The notes under the pieces are model-generated. The model did not search any database. It saw only the letters and a program-made list of their open reading frames with translations, and was not told the origin of the DNA. Below, piece by piece: positions 43,047 to 50,651 of a DNA stretch of 64,000 nt. Source of the stretch: Clostridiaceae bacterium (GTDB lineage: Bacteria; Bacillota; Clostridia; Oscillospirales; Butyricicoccaceae); assembly GCA_009911355.1 (NCBI GenBank), contig QXXE01000005.1:1-64000 (forward strand), read 5' to 3'. A program made the translations under genes and the position numbers. Every line of letters starts with the position of its first letter. Within the stretch, counting starts at the first letter, position 1.

Positions 43047-44537
43047 ATGTGCCAGATCACAATCCATTCTGAAAACGGCGTGCAGGCCGTGCCCGCCGAG
43101 CCCGGGCAGCTGCTGGGCGAGGTGCTGCGCGAGTACCTCACGGCCTTCGCCATGCCCTGCGCGGGCAACCACACCTGCGGCAAGTGCAAGGTACGGATAG
43201 ATGGGGCAGTCTCCGCGCCCGACGAAGCCGAGCTCCGGCTGCTTTCCGAAGCCGAGCGCGCCGCCGGGGTACGGCTTGCGTGCGGCTGCCGCATCGAGGG
43301 CGATGTGACCGTCACCCTGCATGAAGCGGGCGCTTCCAAAATTGTTTCGTGGTACGAAACGCCCGCATTTGCGCACACCGAAAACGGTTACGGCTTTGCG
43401 GTGGATATCGGCACCACAACCGTAGCGCTTCAGCTGATCGACCGGGAAAGCGGGAAGGTTCTTGCGGAACGGCTTGCCGAAAACGCCCAGCGCGGCTACG
43501 GCGCAGACGTAATTTCACGCATCGAAGCCTGCAAAGAGCAGGGCGTGTCGGTGCTGTCCAACCGCATTGCGGACCAGCTGGAAGCGATGGCGGCGGAATG
43601 CCTGCGCGAAGCCGGGATTGCGGCAGTTTCGGAATCGGTCGTCACCGGCAACGCGACCATGCTGCACATTTATGAAGGGCTCGACCCGTTTTCGCTGGCG
43701 GTCGTGCCGTTTGACGTGCAGTCCTACTTTGGCTGCATGAGCCGCCGGACGCTGGCGGGCGCGCCGGTCTACCTGCCGCGCTGCGTGGGCGCGTATGTCG
43801 GCGCGGATATCGTGTGCGCGGTGCTGGCGGCGGGGCTGCTGGACGGCGGCGTACAGCTGCTTGCCGATATCGGCACGAACGGCGAAATGGCGCTGGCGAA
43901 GGACGGCAGGCTGCTGTGCTGCTCAACCGCCGCGGGGCCTGCCTTTGAGGGTGCGGGGCTCAGCTGCGGGATGCCTGCCGCGCCGGGAGCCGTCCGGGCT
44001 GTAAAGCTGGAAAACGGCGTGGCAACCTATGAAACGGTAAACGGCGAGCCCGCAAGGGGCATTTGCGGCTCGGGCATTCTGGACGCGCTCGCAGTCATGC
44101 TGGAAACCGAAGCGACCGACGACACCGGTTATCTGGAAGCGGATTGGCCGGTCGGCAGCAGCGGGCTGACGGTCACACAAAAGGACGTGCGTCAGATCCA
44201 GCTGGCAAAATCGGCGGTCTGCGCGGGGCTGCTGACACTGATGGAAGCGGAAGGTCTGAACGCTTCCGAGGTACAGCGCTTTGTCATCGCGGGCGGCTTC
44301 GGCAGCACAATGAATTTTGACTCCGCGAAAGCAATCGGCCTGTTCCCAGCGGCGCTGCGGGAGCGCACCGCGTTCGTTGGAAACGGCGCATTAGGCGGGG
44401 CCTGTATGCTGCTGATGAACCATCCACTGCGGGAAAAAAGCGAACAACTCGCGCAGGAAGCAACCGAGCTTTCCCTCTCGACAAGCGCCAGTTTCATGGA
44501 CTACTATGTGGACTGCATGTCGTTCATGGAATTTTAA
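43047..44537 (+). CDS. 2Fe-2S ASKHA corrinoid activator (RACo/RamA-like, DUF4445)
   Basis: The 496-aa protein has an N-terminal plant-type ferredoxin domain with Cys38, Cys44, Cys47 (CX5CX2C) and Cys79 (residues 1-about 90). An ASKHA ATPase domain follows (FAVDIGTTTVALQLID near 113-128, ADIGTNGEMAL, GAGLSCGMPAAPGAVRAV, CGSGILDALAVML, IAGGFGSTMNFDSAKAIGLFP). In acetogens such proteins (RACo, AcsV) and the O-demethylase activating enzymes use ATP to reduce inactive Co(II) corrinoid to Co(I). That fits the corrinoid protein 2.5 kb upstream. ATG at 43047 follows AAAGGGG. Confidence 0.93.
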   Translation: MCQITIHSENGVQAVPAEPGQLLGEVLREYLTAFAMPCAGNHTCGKCKVRIDGAVSAPDEAELRLLSEAERAAGVRLACGCRIEGDVTVTLHEAGASKIVSWYETPAFAHTENGYGFAVDIGTTTVALQLIDRESGKVLAERLAENAQRGYGADVISRIEACKEQGVSVLSNRIADQLEAMAAECLREAGIAAVSESVVTGNATMLHIYEGLDPFSLAVVPFDVQSYFGCMSRRTLAGAPVYLPRCVGAYVGADIVCAVLAAGLLDGGVQLLADIGTNGEMALAKDGRLLCCSTAAGPAFEGAGLSCGMPAAPGAVRAVKLENGVATYETVNGEPARGICGSGILDALAVMLETEATDDTGYLEADWPVGSSGLTVTQKDVRQIQLAKSAVCAGLLTLMEAEGLNASEVQRFVIAGGFGSTMNFDSAKAIGLFPAALRERTAFVGNGALGGACMLLMNHPLREKSEQLAQEATELSLSTSASFMDYYVDCMSFMEF

Positions 44538-44624
44538 CAAAAAACCAAAAATAACGCATAAAACCACCCCGCCCGCCGTTCGTTTGGCGGGCGGGGTGCA
44601 GGCAGAAACGGGTAAAAACGCACC

Positions 44625-44745
44625 AATCCCCGCCGCAGCGGGGCTAAAGTTTTTACTCGATTTTTTTACAAAAAAATCGCGGGGTGCAGGGGCAGAGCCC
44701 CTGCCGCCGTCCGGCGCGAGGGCGCCCCTCCGGCGAGGAGCGGGG
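44625..44745. repeat. Modular palindromic repeat, copy G
   Basis: CCCCGCCGCAGCGGGG, AAGTTTTTACTCGATTTTTT plus AC and the complementary arm AAAAAATCGCGGGGTGCAG, then GGGGCAGAGCCCC and further GC modules. Its orientation faces the minus-strand binding protein gene. Confidence 0.85.
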
Positions 44746-44765
44746 TGCAATCACTGAGCAAAGCA

Positions 44766-44800
44766 AGGCCCGGAACTGCAACGTTCCGGGTCCTGCCTTT
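44766..44800 (+). terminator. Candidate terminator after the activator gene
   Basis: CCCGGAAC and GTTCCGGG pair around TGCAAC, with flanking AAGG/CCTT extending it, between convergent genes at 44537 and 44897. Confidence 0.6.
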
Positions 44801-44896
44801 GAGAAAGTATGTTAGAGAAGAGATTCAGATGTATTTGTTTTGCAAAAGATCCTTAACAGCTGTGAGAAGTTTTTATCTGCCAAGAACCGCAACGTC

Positions 44897-45940
44897 TTAG
44901 CCAAGCTGCTCCTGCAACGTCGCAAGGCGGGCTTCCGCATTGTCACCCGTAATCACATCAGCGCCCGAATCTACAAAGTCTGGCACAGAGTCTCCATTGA
45001 GCGCCTGCACCATGGCCTCGACCGCCTTGTAACCCATCTCATAAGCCATCTGCGCAACCGACATCGTCAGCTGGTCGCTCAGGATCGCTTCACAAGCCGC
45101 CTTGTCACCATTAAAGCCCAGGAAAATCGTGTTCTCATAAGCCGCGTTGCCCTTTGCCGCGCGCCCCGCTGCCATCGCCATATCATCATTGTTCGCGCAG
45201 ATGATCGCAATGCCTTCCGGATGGTTCTGCATAACCGCTTCCATGCATGCAACCGCCTGGTCAGCAACCGCATTCGCGTACTGCACCTCGTCGATCAGGA
45301 ATTCGCCGCCCGCTTCGGTTACGCCCTTGTTATAGCCGTTCATGCGCGCCGTGTTCGTCTGGTCGCCCTGCACGCCCGCAATCTCAATGCACTTGATTTC
45401 TTCCCAGCCAGCTGCCTTCGCCGCTTCAACCGCCGCCGCGCCGCCAAGCGCCGCCGCCGCTTCGTTGCCCGTGCCGATAAAGCTCAGCTTCTTCGGGGAG
45501 TCAAAATCAGTGTCGACCGCCATGACCGGCTTTTCCGTGTCCGCAATCAGCGTCGCAACCATGTCGCTTTGCAGCGGCGCGATAATGTACCCGTCATAGC
45601 TCCCGTTGCCCAGGTCGGTCTGGATCATGTTCTGCTGCTCCTCAAACGCCGTCTCCGAAGACGGGCCCTTCACGTCGACCGTCACGCCCTCGTGCTCGGC
45701 CGCGTATGCTTCCGCGCCGTTAAGCACAAACTGCCAGTATTCCGCCGCCGTGGTCTTGAGGATCATGCTGATGTTGTACGTCTGGCCGCTGCCGCCGTCA
45801 GCCGCCTCCGGCTGCTGTCCCTCCGGGGCGCTGCCAGCATCCGCCGAGCTGCCTCCCCCATCGTTCCCGCCGCCTCCGCAGGCCGCCAGGCTTCCCACCA
45901 TCAGGCAGGCCAGGATCATTGCCAAAAACCTTTTTTTCAT
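44897..45940 (-). CDS. Sugar-type (RbsB-like) substrate-binding lipoprotein 2, orphan
   Basis: The 347-aa lipoprotein starts at ATG 45940 (RBS AAGGAG; an upstream in-frame ATG at 45973 has no RBS). The lipobox is LAAC with Cys21, followed by a Gly/Asp/Ser linker. The type-I binding domain (YNISMILKTTAAEYWQFVLNGAEAYAAEH, IIAPLQSDMVATLI, MAVDTDFDSPKKL, ICANNDDMAMAAGRA, FLGFNGDKAACEAI) is closely like the protein at 34215. Again no permease or ATPase gene is adjacent. It is divergent from AraC regulator 2. Ligand unknown; sugar or cyclitol by family. Confidence 0.9.
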   Translation of the reverse strand: MKKRFLAMILACLMVGSLAACGGGGNDGGGSSADAGSAPEGQQPEAADGGSGQTYNISMILKTTAAEYWQFVLNGAEAYAAEHEGVTVDVKGPSSETAFEEQQNMIQTDLGNGSYDGYIIAPLQSDMVATLIADTEKPVMAVDTDFDSPKKLSFIGTGNEAAAALGGAAAVEAAKAAGWEEIKCIEIAGVQGDQTNTARMNGYNKGVTEAGGEFLIDEVQYANAVADQAVACMEAVMQNHPEGIAIICANNDDMAMAAGRAAKGNAAYENTIFLGFNGDKAACEAILSDQLTMSVAQMAYEMGYKAVEAMVQALNGDSVPDFVDSGADVITGDNAEARLATLQEQLG

Positions 45941-46081
45941 GCTTCTTTCTCCTTTGCATTCAATTTCAGGCATATTTTTACAGCCCGATTTCCGGCATCA
46001 AAACCGCCATTAAATCTTTCGTTTTTGCTGTTTTGATATCCTTTATGAACATTTTACCGGCTTTTTGAATGTTTGGGAATA

Positions 46082-46114
46082 AGCAATTTTGCTTTCTGCT
46101 ATAGCAAACTTGCT
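46082..46114. promoter_or_regulatory. Paired palindromes AGCAANNTTGCT, candidate operator
   Basis: AGCAATTTTGCT at 46082-46093 and AGCAAACTTGCT at 46103-46114 share the pattern AGCAA-NN-TTGCT and start 21 bp apart, two helical turns. They lie in the 283-nt region between the divergent binding-protein and AraC genes, about where an AraC dimer would bind. Confidence 0.55.
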
Positions 46115-46223
46115 GTATTCGCGTTTTTTTGCAGGAATCCGGCTCCATTGACAGCTCTGCACGCCAATGGTACACTATTTTATAGGATATCCCAAACAAA
46201 CCGTTCTTTTGGAGGTATGGCTT

Positions 46224-47066
46224 ATGCGTTGTGACGATCCCGGCATTGTCTCCGGCTCGGAAATGTTTGTCGACACCCCTTCTGACCTTGCGCGCGGCAT
46301 GCTGTATTATATCACTTCCTGCGGCCGGTTTTTCACCGAATACGGCTACCGCATCGAGCGCGGGAACTACAATAATTATATGGTCTTTTACGTCCTCGGC
46401 GGGCGGCTTTCGGTGACAAGCGGCGGGCGCACGATGGTTGCGGACAAAGGCAAGGTCGGTTTCCTGAACTGCCACCTCCCGCACGAATACCACACCATTG
46501 GGCATACGGAATTTTTGTGGGTGCATCTCGACGGCGGCATTACGGACAAGTTTTACACCTGCCTCACCCATCTTTATGGAGGTTTTGTCTTTTCCCATCC
46601 GGGCGCGGACGGGGTGCAGAAGATGCTTGCGCGGCTGGTAAACAGCTATCAGAGCGGCCAGCACATGCGGGAGACCGAACGGTCGCGGCAGATGTATGCC
46701 CTGCTGACCCATCTGCTGGACGGGGGCGCGCCGGGTAAAGCGGAGGAACAGCAGATATTTTCCCCGGCGCTGCGGTTTATAGAGGAAAACCTTGACAAGC
46801 CGATCACGCTGCACGAGATGGCGGGCACGGTGAACATGAGCCATTACCACTTTTCGCATCTCTTCAAGAAATACTATGGCTGCTCCCCTTACGAATATCT
46901 GATCCTTGAGCGGATCAACCGCGCGAAATACCTGCTCAAGACGACCTCCCTGCCGATCAAGGAAATCGCCCAGCAGGTGGGCTATTTGAACGCGTCAACC
47001 TTTTCTTCGGCTTTTTCCGCCAAGGTCGGCCTTTCGCCGACCGCTTTTCGTGCCTTCCCGCTCTAA
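46224..47066 (+). CDS. AraC-family transcriptional regulator 2
   Basis: The 280-aa protein has ATG at 46224 after GGAGG. The N-terminal sensor opens PGIVSGSEMFVDTPSDLARGMLYYITSCGRFF, closely paralleling AraC 1. The C-terminal two-HTH domain is from about residue 185 (LDKPITLHEMAGTVNMSHYHFSHLFKKYYGCSPYEYLILERINRAKYLL, then KEIAQQVGYLNASTFSSAFSAKVGLSPTAFR). It probably controls the divergent binding-protein gene and the downstream methyltransferase at 47346. Confidence 0.92.
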   Translation: MRCDDPGIVSGSEMFVDTPSDLARGMLYYITSCGRFFTEYGYRIERGNYNNYMVFYVLGGRLSVTSGGRTMVADKGKVGFLNCHLPHEYHTIGHTEFLWVHLDGGITDKFYTCLTHLYGGFVFSHPGADGVQKMLARLVNSYQSGQHMRETERSRQMYALLTHLLDGGAPGKAEEQQIFSPALRFIEENLDKPITLHEMAGTVNMSHYHFSHLFKKYYGCSPYEYLILERINRAKYLLKTTSLPIKEIAQQVGYLNASTFSSAFSAKVGLSPTAFRAFPL

Positions 47067-47074
47067 CGAGCGGA

Positions 47075-47175
47075 TGCCCTCCGCAGGCGGCGCCAGGGGA
47101 CGCTGTCCCCTGGACCCCTGCGATTTTTTTGTAAAAAAATCGAGTAAAAACTTCCCCACGCCTGCGGGCGGGACG
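47075..47175. repeat. Modular palindromic repeat, copy H
   Basis: CCAGGGGACGCTGTCCCCTGG (47093-47113), CCTGCGATTTTTTT, GT, AAAAAAATCGAGTAAAAACTTC, then CGCCTGCGGGCGGGACG. It directly follows the AraC 2 stop codon. Confidence 0.85.
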
Positions 47176-47345
47176 AAAGGAGCGCTTTCCTTCATTCCGC
47201 GCCTTTTTCTCTCCCTTGTTTTAAAACAGCAAATTTTATAATTGAATCCGCAAGATTGCTGATAGCCACCCAAGCAAAAATCAGGTAGAATACAGCTACA
47301 GAACAAACCTGCACCAAAATCTGAAGGAAGAGGAGCGAGCAGTTT

Positions 47346-48575
47346 ATGATTACAAGCAAGGAACGCGAGGTCATCCGTGACCTCGCCAAACATCAACTAG
47401 AGGTTGCGCACAGCCCGAAAAACCAGGAGCGCGTTGCGCTTTGGAAGCGCCACAATGCATTGCAGGGCGAGCGCCCGGTCATCCATATTGAGGTGGACAA
47501 CTTTGTGAAGGAGGCAATTACGCCGCGGATGCAGTGCCAGGACCCCGTTGCGCGGTGGATTGAGGGCCGCCTGCGCCACAGCGTCATCAACCTGACCGAG
47601 TTTGACGATGACAAGGTCGTGCCGGACTATCTTGGCATCTGGGTTGACCGCAATTACAAGCCGCTTGGCTTCAACATCCAGACCCAGCAAGCGTCCGACG
47701 GCGGGTTGGGGCACCAGTTCGAGCATTTGATCAACGATCTTGGCGAAGAGTTTGACAAGCTGAAAAGCTCCGAGTTTGAGATGAAGGACGACGAATTTCA
47801 GGAGCATTTTGACACTGCTTTTGAGCTGATCGGCGATATCATGCCGGTCAAGCGCGTTATGAAGTCGTTGTACGCGCCGATGACGCAGGACGTGGTACAT
47901 ATCATGGGGCTTGAAAACATGCTGTACACGCTGTATGATTATCCGGACGAGCTGCGCCAAATGCTGAACATGATTGCAGACGGCTATATTGCCCATCATG
48001 AAATGCTGGAACGCAAGGGCTACCTGCTGCCGACCACCGGCTTTGAGGAGACCAACCAGGGCTCGCTCAGCTTTACTGACGAGTTGCCCTCCGAGGGCCC
48101 GGTTACGACCTCGCAGGTCTGGGGGTTCATGGATTCACAGGAGACGGTCGGCGTGTCGCACGAGATGTTTGAGGAAATCATATGGCCTGCTTATGAGCGT
48201 CTGGGGCAGACCTTCGGCCTGCTGAGCTACGGCTGCTGTGAGCCGCTCGACCCGGTTTGGGATCTGATCAGCCAGTTCCCCAACCTGCGCAAAGCGTCAA
48301 TTTCCCCGTGGGCGAACGAGGAAAAGATGGGGGAATCCCTGCGCGGCACCCGCACGATCTACCAGCGCAAGCCCAGCCCCAACTTCCTCGGCGTAGACGA
48401 AACGCTGGACGAGGACGCTTGGCGCGCGCATATCGAGCATACCCTCCGCTGCGCGCAGGGCTGCAAGCTGGAATTCACCTCCCGCGACGTGTACACCATC
48501 CATAACAATCTTGGCAAGGTGTCCCGCGCGGTCGAAATCATCCGCGAATCGATTGATAAGCTTTGGCAGGCATAA
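47346..48575 (+). CDS. UROD-superfamily (MtaA/CmuA-like) methyltransferase 2
   Basis: A 409-aa paralogue of the 450-aa protein at 35295. It shares LENMLYTLYDYPDELRQMLN, WGFMDSQETVGVSHEMFEEI and LLSYGCCEPLDPVWDL (Cys297-Cys298) in the same order, but lacks the longer N-terminal arm. In the UROD family such enzymes move methyl groups to or from a corrinoid protein; one paralogue may demethylate the substrate and the other transfer to an acceptor (inference). ATG at 47346 follows GGAAGAGGAG. A strong hairpin terminator follows. Confidence 0.88.
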   Translation: MITSKEREVIRDLAKHQLEVAHSPKNQERVALWKRHNALQGERPVIHIEVDNFVKEAITPRMQCQDPVARWIEGRLRHSVINLTEFDDDKVVPDYLGIWVDRNYKPLGFNIQTQQASDGGLGHQFEHLINDLGEEFDKLKSSEFEMKDDEFQEHFDTAFELIGDIMPVKRVMKSLYAPMTQDVVHIMGLENMLYTLYDYPDELRQMLNMIADGYIAHHEMLERKGYLLPTTGFEETNQGSLSFTDELPSEGPVTTSQVWGFMDSQETVGVSHEMFEEIIWPAYERLGQTFGLLSYGCCEPLDPVWDLISQFPNLRKASISPWANEEKMGESLRGTRTIYQRKPSPNFLGVDETLDEDAWRAHIEHTLRCAQGCKLEFTSRDVYTIHNNLGKVSRAVEIIRESIDKLWQA

Positions 48576-48592
48576 ATCACCTTTCCTGTTTC

Positions 48593-48639
48593 AAAAGGAG
48601 GCAGGCCCACCAATCCCGGTGGGCCTGCCTCCTGCTTTT
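48593..48639 (+). terminator. Terminator of methyltransferase 2
   Basis: AAAAGGAGGCAGGCCCACC and its complement (with GGTGGGCCTGCCTCC and a C/T-rich tail) form a long stem around AATCCC. It may also serve the converging gene at 48696. Confidence 0.85.
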
Positions 48640-48695
48640 GCACTGAGCGGCTGTTGGAGCGCTTTTCAAAAAAGTGCCTGTAGGAAGCACAGCGC

Positions 48696-49613
48696 TCAGT
48701 CAAAGCGATTCTTGCGAACCTTCCATTCATCAGGTTTCAGGTATAAAGGCTTTTCACGCTGCGCAAGGATCGGCTGAAAAAAAGCCTGTAAGCTTTGGAA
48801 GTATTCTGCAAGCTCCGTCTCCGGCGGCTCTCTGAACCCCGCTTCATGGTTCAGGATATCGATCAGCCATTTCCCATTCCCGAGCGCGTTGAGATGGGCA
48901 TTTTCAGGAAGCATCTTGCAGTTTAAGGGTAGAAACATCTATTTACTTAAAACCTGCATAAAATTGGGGATCAAAATCTGATGCTCGTCTTTTATCACCC
49001 ACATATACTCCCATTCTGTCGCATAGCTGTTGACGAAAGGCAGGTCTTTCAAGCGGCGGTATGCGCGCAGACAGCGGCTGTAGCAATACGGGTTAAGCGC
49101 CATTTCGTAACCGGCACTGCAATAATGTACATCCAGTTTCCCGCTCATACTGGCGATAAAATCATAGAGCCCCTGCCACGGGACAGAGGTCTCACATAAA
49201 AAGTAGATTCCGCTGGACGCGTTTCGCAGGAGCTTGTGATTTGACAGCCGAATATCCGCCTCGACGCGCTGCAATTGCTGTGCATCGCAGTCTGATAGGA
49301 ATAAGCCTTCGCTGCTGCTGTCGGGAATGATTGCCCCCGCTGCGTCCGTGCGATCGTTGAAGCGGCCGTCAAACTCCTTGTGAAAGATCCGGTTCCATCC
49401 ACCGCGTATCTTGCGGTAACCGGAAGGGTTACGGCTGGTGGGGGCATCCGACCTGAAAGAATGTTTTTTCGTAAAAGCGCCACCGGACAGCATCAAAAAC
49501 TCGGCCAGGATCTCCTCTACCGTAAAAAGAACCTCTTCGGTGATCCTGTCATTAAAAAAGAAGATGATCCCTTTCCGGACGCCATATTCGACGCACTCTT
49601 TTGCCATCAGCAT
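48696..49613 (-). pseudogene. DUF3396/TsiV-like protein interrupted by an in-frame TAG
   Basis: The first part (49613-48939, about 224 aa, [15 protein letters not shown] onward) ends VLSK, TAG; the next codon in the same frame is ATG and the frame stays open to 48696 (80 codons: NALGNGKWLIDILNHEAGF, EYFQSLQAFFQPI). Together they resemble a C-terminal immunity-type domain of the DUF3396 (TsiV) group, where the stop would cut the domain; the family call is tentative. Alternatives: a true stop with TAGATG-coupled second protein, amber readthrough, or a sequencing error. Codon use is more AT-rich than the neighbours. Confidence 0.5.
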
Positions 49614-49657
49614 GTCCCGATCCCCTTTCCATCCGGCTGAATGATGCCCAGATAAGG

Positions 49658-49694
49658 CAGCACCTGCCGGAAACAACCGTTCCGGCAGGTGCTG
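49658..49694. terminator. Hairpin between secF and the interrupted gene
   Basis: CAGCACCTGCCGGA and its exact complement TCCGGCAGGTGCTG form a 14-bp stem around AACAACCGT-type loop sequence. It is 37 nt past the 3' end of secF and most likely terminates secDF. Confidence 0.7.
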
Positions 49695-49730
49695 CGCCTG
49701 TTTTCTGTTGCCCTGCCCGCAGGGCAGCGG

Positions 49731-50633
49731 TTATGCTTTGCGGCGGAGCAGCTTGCGGTACTTGCCCCAGAGGGAAGACGCAAGGAAGATGGACGAATAC
49801 GCGCCCGCGACAAAGCCGATGAGCAGCGGCAGGGTAAAGTCCTTGAGCGAGGTCACGCCGAGGACATAGATCGTGCCGACTGCAAAAATGGTGGTCAGGG
49901 TGGTGTTGATGGTGCGGCCCATCGTCTGCCAGACCGACTTTTCCGCGACTTCCTCGAAGGTTTCGCGGCGCGCGGCGTGCAGGTTCTCGCGCACGCGGTC
50001 GAACACGATGATCGACGCGTTGATCGAGTAGCCCAGGATGGTCAGCACTGCGGCGATGAAGTTGCCATCGACCGGCAGGCGGAAGATCACGAACACGCTG
50101 ATCATGATGAGCATGTCATGCACAAGGCAGGTGATGGCTGCAAGGCCGGAGGTCAGTTCAAAGCGGAAAGCGATATAAATGAGCATCAGCACGATTGCGA
50201 CTGCCGCCGCCAGGATCGCGGCGCGCTGAAGGTCGCTGCCCACGGTGGGGCTTACGTCCTCGTTGCCGTAGAGGTCGTCGTCGGTCAGGCTGAAGGTCTC
50301 GTTCATTTTGGTGATGACCTTCTGGCGGGTCTCGGAATCAATGGAGGTCGAGCGAATGACGACCTGCTCGCCGGAGTTGCCCGCGGCAGTAACCGAGCCG
50401 CTCACGCCGGTGACCTCCTGGAAGATGGAGGCAACCTGGTTTTCGAGGTCGGACGTAACCGGCTGCTTCATATTGAATTCCATCTCTGTACCGCCGACAA
50501 AGTCGATGGTAAAATTGAACAGGTTGAACCCGAAGGGCAGCCCCAGCAGGGCTACAAGGCCGGTCGCGCACAGCAGGACAGAGATGATGCCGAAAATCTT
50601 AAAATTCTTAACAATCTGGAATTTGCGATTCAT
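49731..50633 (-). CDS. secF: Protein translocase subunit SecF
   Basis: Membrane partner of SecD that uses the proton-motive force to assist Sec export. It is 300 aa with six TM segments in the RND-like pattern: a first TM after KIFGIISVLLCATGLVALL, FVGGTEMEF in the extracytoplasmic domain start, then the block GYSINASIIVFDRVRENLH with DRVREN, and RTINTTLTTIFAVGTIYVLG. ATG at 50633 follows GGAGG. It is 18 nt downstream of secD in the same transcript. Confidence 0.96.
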   Translation of the reverse strand: MNRKFQIVKNFKIFGIISVLLCATGLVALLGLPFGFNLFNFTIDFVGGTEMEFNMKQPVTSDLENQVASIFQEVTGVSGSVTAAGNSGEQVVIRSTSIDSETRQKVITKMNETFSLTDDDLYGNEDVSPTVGSDLQRAAILAAAVAIVLMLIYIAFRFELTSGLAAITCLVHDMLIMISVFVIFRLPVDGNFIAAVLTILGYSINASIIVFDRVRENLHAARRETFEEVAEKSVWQTMGRTINTTLTTIFAVGTIYVLGVTSLKDFTLPLLIGFVAGAYSSIFLASSLWGKYRKLLRRKA

Positions 50634-50651
50634 AATTTCTCTCCTCCTTTC

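Larger units (their letters stand above)
44538..44896. other. Convergent intergenic region
   Basis: Between two convergent genes. It holds repeat copy G and a hairpin at 44766-44800, both listed separately; no gene was found. Confidence 0.6.

Noticed and set aside
48936-48941. Pyrrolysine at the in-frame TAG
   Set aside because: No pylS, pylT or MttB-type gene is in the window and the gene is not a methylamine methyltransferase; a nonsense codon or coupled second gene is simpler.
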